Below are positions 17,897-27,207 of a DNA stretch of 64,000 nucleotides, piece by piece; positions within the stretch are counted from its first letter, which is position 1; each line of letters starts with the position of its first letter. The notes beneath the pieces were generated by a model. The model saw only the letters and a list, made by a program, of their open reading frames with translations, had not been told where the DNA came from and ran no database searches. This DNA is from Pseudoalteromonas rubra. GTDB lineage: Bacteria; Pseudomonadota; Gammaproteobacteria; Enterobacterales; Alteromonadaceae. The stretch spans positions 62,001 through 126,000 of the forward strand of contig NZ_JXYA01000021.1 in NCBI RefSeq assembly GCF_000967655.1, in the 5' to 3' direction. Both the position numbers and the translations under genes were made by a program.

Positions 17897-20344
17897 TCAG
17901 AACAATTCTTCCGTATCTGGTAACTGCTCTTCAAAGGGGGTGCTTGAGCCCGTGTCCAGCACATACTTAGTGGGGGCTGTTCCACGTTCAAAGTGCTCGA
18001 AACGGCTGGTGTGATCGTTACGTTCACTCAGCAGTCCGGTTTTTAAGTCGATACGGACCGACACCAGCCCAGGTGGCGGTTCAATGGGCGCCAGCGGCTC
18101 ATCTTTTAACGCGGCGCGCATAAACTGCACCCAGCCTGGGAGTGCAGAGGTGGCACCGGCTTCGGCACCCACGACTTGTTGCTTGCCGAGGTTGGCATTG
18201 TAGGCTGCGCGACCCAGTGATTTACCGGGATCGTCAAAGCCCACCCAGACTGTGGTCAGCACGTTGCGATTAAATCCGGTGAACCAGGTATCGACCGAGT
18301 TGTTGGTGGTACCGGTTTTGCCTGCCAGATCCTTGCGTTTGAGTGCCTGAGCACGCCAGCCTGTGCCACTCCAGCCGGTTTTGTGTTTCCAGCTGCCGCC
18401 ACCCCAGACCACGCTTTTCATGGCATCGGCAATTAAAAATGCGTTTTGCTCCGAGATGATCCTTGGTGCACAGGTATACTGGTCGACTTCCCACTCTTCT
18501 TCCGTACAGACTGTCAGCGGCTGAGCTGCGCCCAGCAGATTGCCGTAACTGTCGGTGAGTTTTTCAATAAAATAGGTTTCGACCAGGTGGCCGCCATTGG
18601 CGAAGGCGCTCATACCGCGTGCCATTTCCAGTGGTGTCAGTGAGGCACTGCCCAGCGCCAGCGATTCACTGCGTACGATGTCTTCGTTGTTAAAGCCAAA
18701 CTTGAGAATGTGATCGGCGGCGGCGTTCAAGCCCATGCCCCGCAGCAGGCGCACTGACACAACGTTTTTCGATTGCGCCAGGGCACGGCGGATACGAATA
18801 GGACCGCTGTACACATCCGGACTGTTTTTCGGACGCCAGGCGACGCCCATGCTTTTATCCCAATGATTGATGGGGGCGTCGTTAATGATGGTCGACAGCG
18901 TATAGCCGGATTCCAGCGCACCCGAATAAATAAACGGCTTGATGTTAGAACCCACCTGGCGTTTTGCCTGAACAGCGCGGTTGTATTGACTTTGCTGGAA
19001 ACTATAGCCACCGACCAGGGCTTTGATACGGCCACTTTGAGGGTCCAGTGAGACCAGTGCACTGGCAGGTTGAGGCAGCTGACTGAGCATCCAGCTCTGA
19101 TCTTTTTCACGTACCCAGATTTGCATGCCTGGTGCCAGAATGTCGCTTGCCTGTTTGGGCGGCAAGCCCTGACGGCGCTCAGTGATATAGGCGCGTGCCC
19201 AGTTTAAGCCTGCCCAGGGGATAGTGATTGAAGCACCGTCTTTGAGCAGCACGGTTGCGCTTTGCTCTTCAAGCGCTGTGACCACCCCGGCGCGTAACGG
19301 GTCGATTTCTCTTACCTGCTTGAGCCGCTCCAGGATCTGAGTCGCTGACCAGGGTGATTCTTCAGCCTGCCAGTACTGCGCCTCTGGGCCGCGAAAGCCA
19401 TGGCGCATATCATAGGCATGCAGATTGTCGATAAGTGCTTGCTGTGCCGCAGCCTGAATGTTGGACTCAACCGTAGTATAGACCTTAAAGCCCGAATTAT
19501 AGGCCTGATCCTCACCATAGGTTTTCACCATGTAAGCGCGCACCATTTCCGATATATAGGGTGCATAGAGTTCAATCTCCGCGCCATGGCGCTTAGCCGT
19601 GATCGGTGCCTGAGTTGCTTCGTTGTATTGTGTCTGGGAAATATAGCCTTCGGTGAGCATCCTGCCCAATACAACGTTCCGGCGTAACTTAGCGCGTTGC
19701 GGGTTACGGATAGGGTTTAGCGCAGAAGGGGCTTTGGGTAGACCCGCCAGCATGGCCATTTGTGCCAGGCTCAGCTCGTGCAGCTCTTTGCCATAATATA
19801 CCTGTGCGGCGGCGCCAATGCCGAACGCGCGGTGGCCCAGCTCTATCTTGTTCAGATAAAGCTCCAGAATTTTATCTTTGTTCAGCAGCCGCTCAATATG
19901 CAGTGCGATAAAGATTTCTTTCACCTTACGGATATAGGCTTTTTCCCGGGTCAGGAAGAAATTTCGTGCCAGCTGCATGGTAATGGTACTGGCGCCCTGT
20001 TTTTTCTCGCCTGTACTGACCAGGACAATAAATGAGCGGACTATGCCTATCGGGTCGATGCCAAAATGATCATAAAAGCGGTTGTCTTCGGTGGCCAGAA
20101 AGGCCTGGAGTAAAGGCTCGGGAATGTCATTAATTTTAACCGGAATACGGCGTTTTTCACCAAACTGGTTGATCAGTTTGCCGTCGCGGGTAAAGACCTG
20201 CATTGGGGTTTGCAGCTGTACATCTTTTAAAACCTTAACACTGGGAATGTCTGATTTGACATAGTAATAAAGGCCGAACAGGGTAAGCAGGCCCAGTGTC
20301 GTGCAAAGCAGTATAAGTTGTAGTAATCTTTTTAATAAATTCAC
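17897..20344 (-). CDS. mrcA: Penicillin-binding protein 1A
   Basis: An 815-residue class A PBP with both glycan polymerase and transpeptidase activity in the periplasm. N-terminal membrane anchor (about 6-28), GT51 domain with the catalytic segment ATEDNRFYDHFGID and GASTITMQLARN, an OB-like insertion, and a transpeptidase domain with SxxK in VGSNIKPFIY, SKN-type motif QSKNVVS, and KTGT in LAGKTGTTNNS. It is divergent from pilM, a conserved gammaproteobacterial arrangement. Confidence 0.96.
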   Translation of the reverse strand: MNLLKRLLQLILLCTTLGLLTLFGLYYYVKSDIPSVKVLKDVQLQTPMQVFTRDGKLINQFGEKRRIPVKINDIPEPLLQAFLATEDNRFYDHFGIDPIGIVRSFIVLVSTGEKKQGASTITMQLARNFFLTREKAYIRKVKEIFIALHIERLLNKDKILELYLNKIELGHRAFGIGAAAQVYYGKELHELSLAQMAMLAGLPKAPSALNPIRNPQRAKLRRNVVLGRMLTEGYISQTQYNEATQAPITAKRHGAEIELYAPYISEMVRAYMVKTYGEDQAYNSGFKVYTTVESNIQAAAQQALIDNLHAYDMRHGFRGPEAQYWQAEESPWSATQILERLKQVREIDPLRAGVVTALEEQSATVLLKDGASITIPWAGLNWARAYITERRQGLPPKQASDILAPGMQIWVREKDQSWMLSQLPQPASALVSLDPQSGRIKALVGGYSFQQSQYNRAVQAKRQVGSNIKPFIYSGALESGYTLSTIINDAPINHWDKSMGVAWRPKNSPDVYSGPIRIRRALAQSKNVVSVRLLRGMGLNAAADHILKFGFNNEDIVRSESLALGSASLTPLEMARGMSAFANGGHLVETYFIEKLTDSYGNLLGAAQPLTVCTEEEWEVDQYTCAPRIISEQNAFLIADAMKSVVWGGGSWKHKTGWSGTGWRAQALKRKDLAGKTGTTNNSVDTWFTGFNRNVLTTVWVGFDDPGKSLGRAAYNANLGKQQVVGAEAGATSALPGWVQFMRAALKDEPLAPIEPPPGLVSVRIDLKTGLLSERNDHTSRFEHFERGTAPTKYVLDTGSSTPFEEQLPDTEELF

Positions 20345-20568
20345 GAATTTATCTCTAGCGAGACTCCCAATTACAATCGGACGCTGTTAGTATATCCTGA
20401 TTAAAAAACGATTAATAATTTTTGCGTAAATTACTTTGTGCCTTATTGAGGTGCAAGGGAGTGTGGCCGAAAGTTGGCAAGTAGTATAACGCTTTTCGCC
20501 AAACTGTACCTAAATGACTAAACTCTTAATTAACACTGTACAGAATTCTGGATACTTGGGCTAATGGC

Positions 20569-21648
20569 ATGTTGCGTCAATTCTTAAAAAAACAAGCTCC
20601 CATGATGGTCGGGGTAGACATAGGGTCACACTGTGTGAAGGCCGTGTTGCTGGCTGAATCGAGCGCGGGTTACCGGGTCGAGGCTGTGGCCATTGAACCT
20701 TTGCCTAAGGGCGCCATGAAAGAGCGTGCCATCCAAGACATCGAAGCAGTCGGTAAAGTCATCAGCAAAATACGCAAACGGCTTCCCAAAACAAGTCATT
20801 TTGCCGCCGTCGCTGTCTCCGGACAAACGGTCATCACGAAAATGATTTTTATGGATGTATCATTAAGCGACGCTGAATTGGAATCGCAAATTGCCATTGA
20901 GGCTGACAGCCTGATCCCGTATCCGCTCGATGAAGTGAGTCTGGATTTTGAAAAGCTCACCGTTAATGAAGCCGATCCCTCCAAGGTTAATGTCTTGCTG
21001 TCAGCGGCCAGAACAGAAAGCGTACAGGCTCGTGTTAGCGCGCTGGAAGAAGCCGGCTTGAAAGCAAAAGTGGTAGATGTTGAAAGCTACGCACTGGCGC
21101 GTTCAGTTGAGGTGCTGTACGGCCAGTTACCTTCGGACGCTTACGATAAAGTTGTGGGGATCATCGATATTGGTGCCGTGGTGACGCTAGTGAGTGTGGT
21201 GCAGTCAGGTAAAACCTTGTATACCCGTGACCAGGTGTTCGGGGGAGAGCAATATACCAATAGTATTGTTGCTTACTACAACAAAAGCTTTGATCAGGCT
21301 GAGCTGGCCAAAACCACCGGCGATTTGCCGCCTAACTACACGTTTGAAGTGCTCGCACCCTTTCAGACCTCCTTGCTGCAACAAGTGCGTCGCGCACTAC
21401 AAATGTTTATGACCACCAGTGGCCAGGAGCAGGTCGATTATATCATTTTGACAGGCGGTACTGCGCAAGTTGAAGGGCTTGACCGTCTGCTGGTTGATGA
21501 GCTTGGCGTACATGCCATTGTGGCTGATCCGTTTGCGAATATGGAAATAGCACCTAAAGTGGATCGGGGTGTGCTGACCAATCACAGGGCGCAGTTTGCG
21601 ATTGCAACCGGGTTGGCACTGAGGAGCTTTTCATCATGCCACATATAA
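20569..21648 (+). CDS. pilM: Type IV pilus inner-membrane platform protein PilM
   Basis: A 359-residue actin-like cytoplasmic ATP-binding protein of the type IVa pilus alignment complex. It has the FtsA-like phosphate loop VGVDIGSHCVKAV (about 14-26), IIDIGA at the second phosphate loop, and the adenosine motif ILTGGTAQVEGL. It recruits the PilN N-terminus. First gene of pilMNOPQ; its end overlaps pilN by 13 bp. The upstream 224 bp is shared with the mrcA promoter; I could not place a reliable promoter. Confidence 0.96.
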   Translation: MLRQFLKKQAPMMVGVDIGSHCVKAVLLAESSAGYRVEAVAIEPLPKGAMKERAIQDIEAVGKVISKIRKRLPKTSHFAAVAVSGQTVITKMIFMDVSLSDAELESQIAIEADSLIPYPLDEVSLDFEKLTVNEADPSKVNVLLSAARTESVQARVSALEEAGLKAKVVDVESYALARSVEVLYGQLPSDAYDKVVGIIDIGAVVTLVSVVQSGKTLYTRDQVFGGEQYTNSIVAYYNKSFDQAELAKTTGDLPPNYTFEVLAPFQTSLLQQVRRALQMFMTTSGQEQVDYIILTGGTAQVEGLDRLLVDELGVHAIVADPFANMEIAPKVDRGVLTNHRAQFAIATGLALRSFSSCHI

Positions 21649-22232
21649 ACTTATTGCCCTGGCGTGAGCAGCAGCGGCAGGCTTCACAGCAAAAATTCCT
21701 GACTATACTGGGTGTGATCGTGGCCGCCAGTTTGGCGCTGATGTATGGCATAGGGGCGTTTTACGACACCCTGAAACAAGGCCAGGAAATCAAGAATCGC
21801 TATCTCTCCAGCGAGATTAAAAAACTGGATAAGCGGATCGGCGAAATCCAGGGGCTTAACCAGCAAAAAGAGAACCTGCAACGGCGTATCCGGCTGATTG
21901 AAGAGCTACAAAGTAACCGGAATTTGGGCACGCAGATCATTGATGAAGTGACGCGGGTGGTGCCTGCGGGCGTCTATCTGACCAGCCTGGAGCGGCAGAA
22001 AAATATGATCAAAGTCATCGGTCGCAGTGAATCAAATAACCGCCTGTCGCAGATGCTGCGGGCTGTAGAGTCATCCTATTTACTGCGAGATCCTCTACTC
22101 CAGGGCATTGTTGCGGGTGAAAGAGAAGAGCGTTTGCTGAGCAATTTTACCATGAATTTTTACGTCAAAACGTTTGCTCAGATGGAAAAGGAGCGCGCCG
22201 AGCTGGCTCAGACAACTGAGGCGGAGAATTAG
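21636..22232 (+). CDS. pilN: Type IV pilus assembly protein PilN
   Basis: A 198-residue bitopic inner-membrane protein. The N-terminal INLLPWRE motif, which binds PilM, is at residues 4-11, followed by a TM helix (about 23-44), a coiled coil (about 50-95) and a ferredoxin-like periplasmic domain. It pairs with PilO. Starts inside the pilM coding end. Confidence 0.96.
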   Translation: MPHINLLPWREQQRQASQQKFLTILGVIVAASLALMYGIGAFYDTLKQGQEIKNRYLSSEIKKLDKRIGEIQGLNQQKENLQRRIRLIEELQSNRNLGTQIIDEVTRVVPAGVYLTSLERQKNMIKVIGRSESNNRLSQMLRAVESSYLLRDPLLQGIVAGEREERLLSNFTMNFYVKTFAQMEKERAELAQTTEAEN

Positions 22233-22235
22233 GCC

Positions 22236-22838
22236 ATGAAATTTGATCTGAAGTCGCTGCAGGAGATTGACTGGAACGAAATCGAACTGGACAACATCGG
22301 TGAATGGCCGATGCCGGTCAAGGCCATTTGCTGCGCTGTGGTCGTCGTGATCATGCTGGTAATCGGCTACAGCATGCTGGTGTCGGCGTCGGTGGACAGT
22401 TTTGAGCGAGCGGTAAAGCAAGAAGAAGATCTGCGCACCAGTTACCGTATTAAGTATGGTCGGGCGAATAACCTGGAGTTATATCGCCAGCAGATGCAGG
22501 ATATGGAAGCCCAGTTTTCTCAGTTATTAAGAAAACTGCCGACGTCGAATGAAACACCGGGGTTGCTCGATGATTTGACCTATGTGGGCACCTCCAGTGG
22601 CCTGACATTTTTAAAAATAGGCTGGATGCCGGAAGTTAAAAAAGAGTTTTATACTGAGCTGCCGATCAACCTCGAAGTGGTCGGGACCTACCATGAATTT
22701 GGTGAATTCGTCAGTAAAGTGGCACAGTTGCCGCGTATTGTGAGTTTGCATGACTTTCGTATTGAAGGTGCCGGCAACAACCAGCTGGTGTTCAGTGTGG
22801 TGGCAAAAACATATCGCTATGAGCAGGAGAGTGAATAA
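22236..22838 (+). CDS. pilO: Type IV pilus assembly protein PilO
   Basis: A 200-residue bitopic inner-membrane protein and partner of PilN. Cytoplasmic start, TM helix at about 30-50 (AICCAVVVVIMLVIGYSML), coiled coil (about 55-95) and a periplasmic domain (LPINLEVVGTYHEFGEFVSKVA). Three nt after pilN; its stop overlaps the pilP start by 1 nt. Confidence 0.95.
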   Translation: MKFDLKSLQEIDWNEIELDNIGEWPMPVKAICCAVVVVIMLVIGYSMLVSASVDSFERAVKQEEDLRTSYRIKYGRANNLELYRQQMQDMEAQFSQLLRKLPTSNETPGLLDDLTYVGTSSGLTFLKIGWMPEVKKEFYTELPINLEVVGTYHEFGEFVSKVAQLPRIVSLHDFRIEGAGNNQLVFSVVAKTYRYEQESE

Positions 22839-23377
22839 TGAAACACCTGCTTGTTTTGCTCGCGATAATGGTGCTCACAGGGTGTAACGATAACACCGCA
22901 GAACAAAAAGAGTTTATTGATAGGGTCCAGGCCAATGCAACGCCGAGCATTGACCCTATGCCTGAAATGGCCCGCTTTGAACATTTCCCTTACAGTGCTG
23001 GCAGACTGCGCAGTCCGTTTGTGGCACCGCAGCCGGAAGTGATAGAAAGTCGTCTGGTGCAAGTTAAAAACTGCCTGCATCCGGATCCGAATCGACCCCG
23101 TGATCCGTTGGAAAAATATGCGCTGGATAACCTGGCAATGAAAGGAACGATTAAGCGTGGCGAAACCGTTTGGGCACTTGTCCGCGCTGCGGATCAAGGC
23201 TTGTTCAGAATTAAGAAAAACGAATATATGGGTTTGTACCACGGTAAAGTGATCAGCGTACAGGCCGACCATCTGGAGCTGATGGAGCTGATCCCGGATG
23301 GGACCGGGTGCTGGAAAGAGCGCCTGAGCAAAGTCGAAATGGTAGAAGCCGAGGACGTCGGTGCCAGTGAAGAATAA
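22838..23377 (+). CDS. pilP: Type IV pilus lipoprotein PilP
   Basis: A 179-residue inner-membrane lipoprotein linking PilN/PilO to the PilQ secretin. Signal peptide with lipobox LTGC (Cys16), an extended linker (RSPFVAPQPE) that contacts PilNO, and a C-terminal HR-like beta domain (GTIKRGETVWALVRAADQGLFRIKKNEYMG). Fourth gene of the pil operon. Confidence 0.95.
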   Translation: MKHLLVLLAIMVLTGCNDNTAEQKEFIDRVQANATPSIDPMPEMARFEHFPYSAGRLRSPFVAPQPEVIESRLVQVKNCLHPDPNRPRDPLEKYALDNLAMKGTIKRGETVWALVRAADQGLFRIKKNEYMGLYHGKVISVQADHLELMELIPDGTGCWKERLSKVEMVEAEDVGASEE

Positions 23378-23390
23378 AAAAGGTGAAAAT

Positions 23391-25436
23391 ATGATTGCGC
23401 GCGACGGGATCAAGCACGTTGTGAAAACTCTGATGGGTGGCGTTTTAATGGGCACTGCATTGTTCGCTCAGGCAATGCCGATGCTGTACGATGTCCGCTA
23501 TAACCCGGTGCCCAATGGAGAAACTGAGTTACAGCTAGTATTTGACGAAAAGCTGGCGATTGAACCCAAAGTGCAAGTGCTCAATGAACCTGCCCGGATC
23601 GAGCTGTTTTTTCCGGATGCAGAGTACGAAGAAAGCCTGGAGCTGCTTAAGGTCAACAAAGCGGGCATTGAGCAGATCAAAAGCAGAATGGAAAGCGGGG
23701 GCTTTGTGCTCAGTGTCGAAATGAAAGCGCTTAAGCTCTATCGTACTGAGGTCAAGAACAACCTGGTTTATGTCAAAGTGTCTGATCAGCCCATTGTGGT
23801 TACCAATGATGATGCACAACCCGATACCCTTCACAGCGCCATGAATCGGATCCAGAACATTGATTTTCGACGCACAGATAAAGGCGCTGCGCAGATCTTG
23901 GCATTTTTAGACTCCAGCCAGGCGGCAATTGATGTGCAGGAGCGGGGCGGACAGATCTACGCCGACTTCCATCATATCGCCATTCCGGATGAATTACTGT
24001 ACGAGCTGGACGTGGTCGATTTTGGCACTGTGGTGAGCACGGTAGAAACTTTCCGGGAAGAAGGCAAGAGCCGCTTAGTGATCAAGCCCAATGGCGCGTT
24101 TAAATTCAACTATCAGCAGCTGGACAATATTTTTACCCTGACCGTGGAAAAAGACGACCAGGAATTCTCCTATGCCGAGAAGAAAAATTACCAGGGCCAG
24201 CCAATCACGTTAAACTTCCAGGATATCCCGATCCGCTCTGTGCTACAGATCATCGCCGATACCAACAACTTCAACCTGGTAACAAGTGACTCGGTCACCG
24301 GCAACATCACTTTGCGTTTAGATGGCGTGCCGTGGGATCAGGCACTGGACGTAGTGTTACGGGTAAAAGGCCTGGATAAGCGCATGGAAGGAGCGATTTT
24401 AATGGTCGCACCGTCAGAGGAGCTGGCCGCCCGAGAAGCCAAAGAGTTGCAGGCCAAGCGCCAGGTTGAAGAACTGGAGCCTTTATACAGTGAATATATT
24501 CAGCTCAATTACGCCAAAGCAGAAGAGTTTGCTGACTTACTCAAAACCGATGAAAACTCCATTATTAGCCTGCGTGGCAGTGTTTCTGTCGATAAGCGCA
24601 CCAACACCCTGTTGATTAAGGATACCGCGCGCAGCATCGAGAATGTCAGACGTATGGTGGAAACACTGGATGTGCCGGTAAAACAGGTTCGTATCGAGTC
24701 ACGCATGGTGACAGTGTCGGATAACATACAGGAAGATTTGGGGATCCGTTGGGGATTCAGCGATCAACAAGGCACAGATGCGATTTCGGGTACCCTGGAG
24801 GCCACCAATAAGCTCTCCGGTGGCACTATCCCTGATTTGACCGAGCGCTTGAACGTGAATCTGCCGGTGCAAAACCCCGCAGGTAGTTTAGGCATGCACA
24901 TTGCCAAATTGTCAGACGGGACTTTGATAGACCTGGAGCTGTCGGCGTTGGAGCAGGAGAACAAGGGTGAGATCATCGCAACGCCTAGTATCACGACGGC
25001 CAATCAGAAGACGGCACGCATTGAGCAAGGTACTGAGATCCCCTATGTGGAATCTGCCTCAAGTGGTGCATCAACCGTGCAGTTCAAAAAAGCGGTATTG
25101 AGTTTAGAGGTAACACCGCAAATTACCCCGGATAATAAAATTATTCTGGATTTGGTCATAACCCAGGACACTCGGGGTGATACAGTACAAACTGCCAATG
25201 GTCCGGCGGTGGCAATTAACACACAAAGGATCCAGACCCAGGTATTGGTGGAAAATGGTCAAACCGTTGTGCTGGGCGGTATTTATCAGCAGGAAATGAC
25301 CAATGCGGTGAGCAAAGTGCCGGTACTGGGCGATGTGCCTTATTTAGGCGCCTTATTTAGGAACACGCGAGAAATCAATGAAAAGAGAGAGTTATTGATT
25401 TTTGTGACCCCTAAGATCATGCATGACTCACTCTAG
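23391..25436 (+). CDS. pilQ: Type IV pilus secretin PilQ
   Basis: A 681-residue outer-membrane secretin. Signal peptide (about 1-30, cleaved near AQA-MP), AMIN domains (about 35-260) that bind peptidoglycan, STN/N0 (PITLNFQDIPIRSVLQIIAD), N1 domain (YIQLNYAKAEEFADLLK) and the secretin pore domain ending VPVLGDVPYLGALFRN...LLIFVTPKI. The ATG at 23391 with AAGGTG before it is preferred over an earlier in-frame codon that overlaps pilP. Last gene of pilMNOPQ. Confidence 0.96.
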   Translation: MIARDGIKHVVKTLMGGVLMGTALFAQAMPMLYDVRYNPVPNGETELQLVFDEKLAIEPKVQVLNEPARIELFFPDAEYEESLELLKVNKAGIEQIKSRMESGGFVLSVEMKALKLYRTEVKNNLVYVKVSDQPIVVTNDDAQPDTLHSAMNRIQNIDFRRTDKGAAQILAFLDSSQAAIDVQERGGQIYADFHHIAIPDELLYELDVVDFGTVVSTVETFREEGKSRLVIKPNGAFKFNYQQLDNIFTLTVEKDDQEFSYAEKKNYQGQPITLNFQDIPIRSVLQIIADTNNFNLVTSDSVTGNITLRLDGVPWDQALDVVLRVKGLDKRMEGAILMVAPSEELAAREAKELQAKRQVEELEPLYSEYIQLNYAKAEEFADLLKTDENSIISLRGSVSVDKRTNTLLIKDTARSIENVRRMVETLDVPVKQVRIESRMVTVSDNIQEDLGIRWGFSDQQGTDAISGTLEATNKLSGGTIPDLTERLNVNLPVQNPAGSLGMHIAKLSDGTLIDLELSALEQENKGEIIATPSITTANQKTARIEQGTEIPYVESASSGASTVQFKKAVLSLEVTPQITPDNKIILDLVITQDTRGDTVQTANGPAVAINTQRIQTQVLVENGQTVVLGGIYQQEMTNAVSKVPVLGDVPYLGALFRNTREINEKRELLIFVTPKIMHDSL

Positions 25437-25587
25437 ACAGGCTAAAATAATAATAATGGGCGTGAAAGTTGCCTTTTGACTTGAAATCACGCAGTGAATG
25501 CTGAGATAATCCCCTCCTTAATTTTGGGGCCAGGTCGTTAGGCGGGGTTTTATTTCAAATTTTAGAGTTCGTTTGTACTAAAAAGAT

Positions 25588-26106
25588 ATGGCTGAGAAAC
25601 GTAATATATTTCTGGTAGGCCCAATGGGGGCTGGTAAGAGCACGATTGGTCGTCACATTGCGGACCAATTACATCTGGAGTTCTTCGATTCGGATCAAGA
25701 AATCGAGCGCCGCACCGGTGCTGATATCTCTTGGGTGTTCGATATTGAAGGGGAAGAAGGGTTTCGTCGTCGCGAAGAGACCGTGATTTCTGATCTTACC
25801 GAAAAGCAAGGCATCGTATTGGCTACTGGCGGCGGCTCGGTCATCAGTAAAGAGGTACGTAACAAACTATCTGCTCGTGGTATTGTGGTTTATCTTGAGA
25901 CCCCAATTGAGAAGCAAGTAGCGCGTACACAACGCGATAAGCGTCGTCCTTTGCTACAAACAGAAGAAGATTCACGCGACGTACTAGTACGTCTGGCAAA
26001 CGAACGTGAACCGCTTTATAAAGAAGTGGCGGATCACGTTGTACGCACAGATGAGCAAAGCGCCAAAGTAGTGGCGAATCAAATTATTGAGAAGTTAGAT
26101 TTCTAA
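25588..26106 (+). CDS. aroK: Shikimate kinase I
   Basis: A 172-residue P-loop kinase phosphorylating shikimate in chorismate synthesis. Walker [10 protein letters not shown] (about 11-19), substrate-binding DSDQEIERR and GGGSV, lid segment RDKRRPLL. In the conserved pilQ-aroK-aroB-damX-dam order. The 151-bp gap after pilQ contains an imperfect CCCCTCC / GGCGGGG dyad (about 25508-25543) followed by TTTTATTT, perhaps a weak terminator or attenuator before aroK. Confidence 0.97.
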   Translation: MAEKRNIFLVGPMGAGKSTIGRHIADQLHLEFFDSDQEIERRTGADISWVFDIEGEEGFRRREETVISDLTEKQGIVLATGGGSVISKEVRNKLSARGIVVYLETPIEKQVARTQRDKRRPLLQTEEDSRDVLVRLANEREPLYKEVADHVVRTDEQSAKVVANQIIEKLDF

Positions 26107-26121
26107 ACATGTAGGCTAGAT

Positions 26122-26130
26122 AGGAGGTGA
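26122..26130 (+). promoter_or_regulatory. Strong ribosome binding site of aroB
   Basis: AGGAGGTGA, a full Shine-Dalgarno match, ends 6 nt before the aroB ATG. It fixes the start and suggests aroB is translated more efficiently than its neighbours. Confidence 0.85.
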
Positions 26131-26136
26131 CAGCAC

Positions 26137-27207
26137 ATGCTTGAATTAACAGTCGATTTAAACGAGCGTAGCTATCCTATCTATATTGGCCAAGATCTTC
26201 TCACCGATCAGGGGCGGTTATTGCAGCATATTGGCAATGCACGCCCCGTCATCATCAGCAACGAGACCGTTGCGCCTCTGTATCTTGATACTCTGCTTAC
26301 ACAGTTAGATGGCAAAGCGCCGCTTCATTTTTGCATCCCGGATGGTGAACAGTACAAATCACTGGAGTGGTTTGAGCGCATTAACGCCTTTTTGCTTGAG
26401 CACAACTGTGGTCGTGATACCTGCCTGATTGCACTAGGCGGCGGCGTGGTCGGCGATCTGACCGGGTTTGTTGCGGCATGTTACCAGCGCGGTGTGCCTT
26501 TTATTCAAATTCCCACCACCTTGCTGTCGCAGGTCGATTCGTCGGTAGGTGGCAAAACGGCGGTTAATCACCCGCTGGGCAAGAATATGATTGGCGCTTT
26601 TTATCAGCCGCAAGCGGTGTTTATTGATACCAATACGCTGAAAAGCCTGCCTGCGCGAGAATTTGCCGCAGGTATGGCGGAAGTGATCAAATACGGCCTC
26701 ATCTACGACAAAGATTTTCTCGATCTGCTCGAGCAGCAGGGGCCAGCATTGCAAAGCCTGGATACTGCGCTATTAATGCAGGTGATCCACCGTTGTTGTG
26801 CGATTAAAGCTGAGATTGTGGCACAAGATGAAAAAGAAGCCGGTCTGCGCGCACTGCTAAACCTGGGGCATACATTTGGCCACGCCATAGAAGCTCAGAT
26901 GGGTTACGGTGTGTGGCTACATGGCGAAGCCGTGGCGGCGGGCATGATGCTGGCGGCTCGTCTGGCACAGCACAGAGGTGCACTGACGGAATCTGAAGTG
27001 ACACGTATAGCGGCGTTGCTGGAGACCTACCAGTTACCAGTGGCAGCGCCTGCGTCTATGACGACCGAGCAGTTTATTACGCATATGCGCAAAGACAAGA
27101 AAAACAAGCAAGGTAAGATCCGCTTTATCGTGCCAACCAGTCTGGGCAAGTGTCAGCTGGTGGACGACGTCACTGATGACACCTTAGGCCAGCTAATAGG
27201 GCACTGA
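26137..27207 (+). CDS. aroB: 3-dehydroquinate synthase
   Basis: A 356-residue NAD- and Zn-dependent enzyme of the shikimate pathway. NAD-binding [13 protein letters not shown] (about 100-112), [19 protein letters not shown], Zn ligands in [22 protein letters not shown] and [10 protein letters not shown]. Its stop overlaps the damX start by 1 nt. Confidence 0.97.
   Translation: MLELTVDLNERSYPIYIGQDLLTDQGRLLQHIGNARPVIISNETVAPLYLDTLLTQLDGKAPLHFCIPDGEQYKSLEWFERINAFLLEHNCGRDTCLIALGGGVVGDLTGFVAACYQRGVPFIQIPTTLLSQVDSSVGGKTAVNHPLGKNMIGAFYQPQAVFIDTNTLKSLPAREFAAGMAEVIKYGLIYDKDFLDLLEQQGPALQSLDTALLMQVIHRCCAIKAEIVAQDEKEAGLRALLNLGHTFGHAIEAQMGYGVWLHGEAVAAGMMLAARLAQHRGALTESEVTRIAALLETYQLPVAAPASMTTEQFITHMRKDKKNKQGKIRFIVPTSLGKCQLVDDVTDDTLGQLIGH

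Noticed and set aside
22817..23455. 212-codon minus-strand frame opposite pilP
   Set aside because: Antisense shadow; pilP and its operon are complete.
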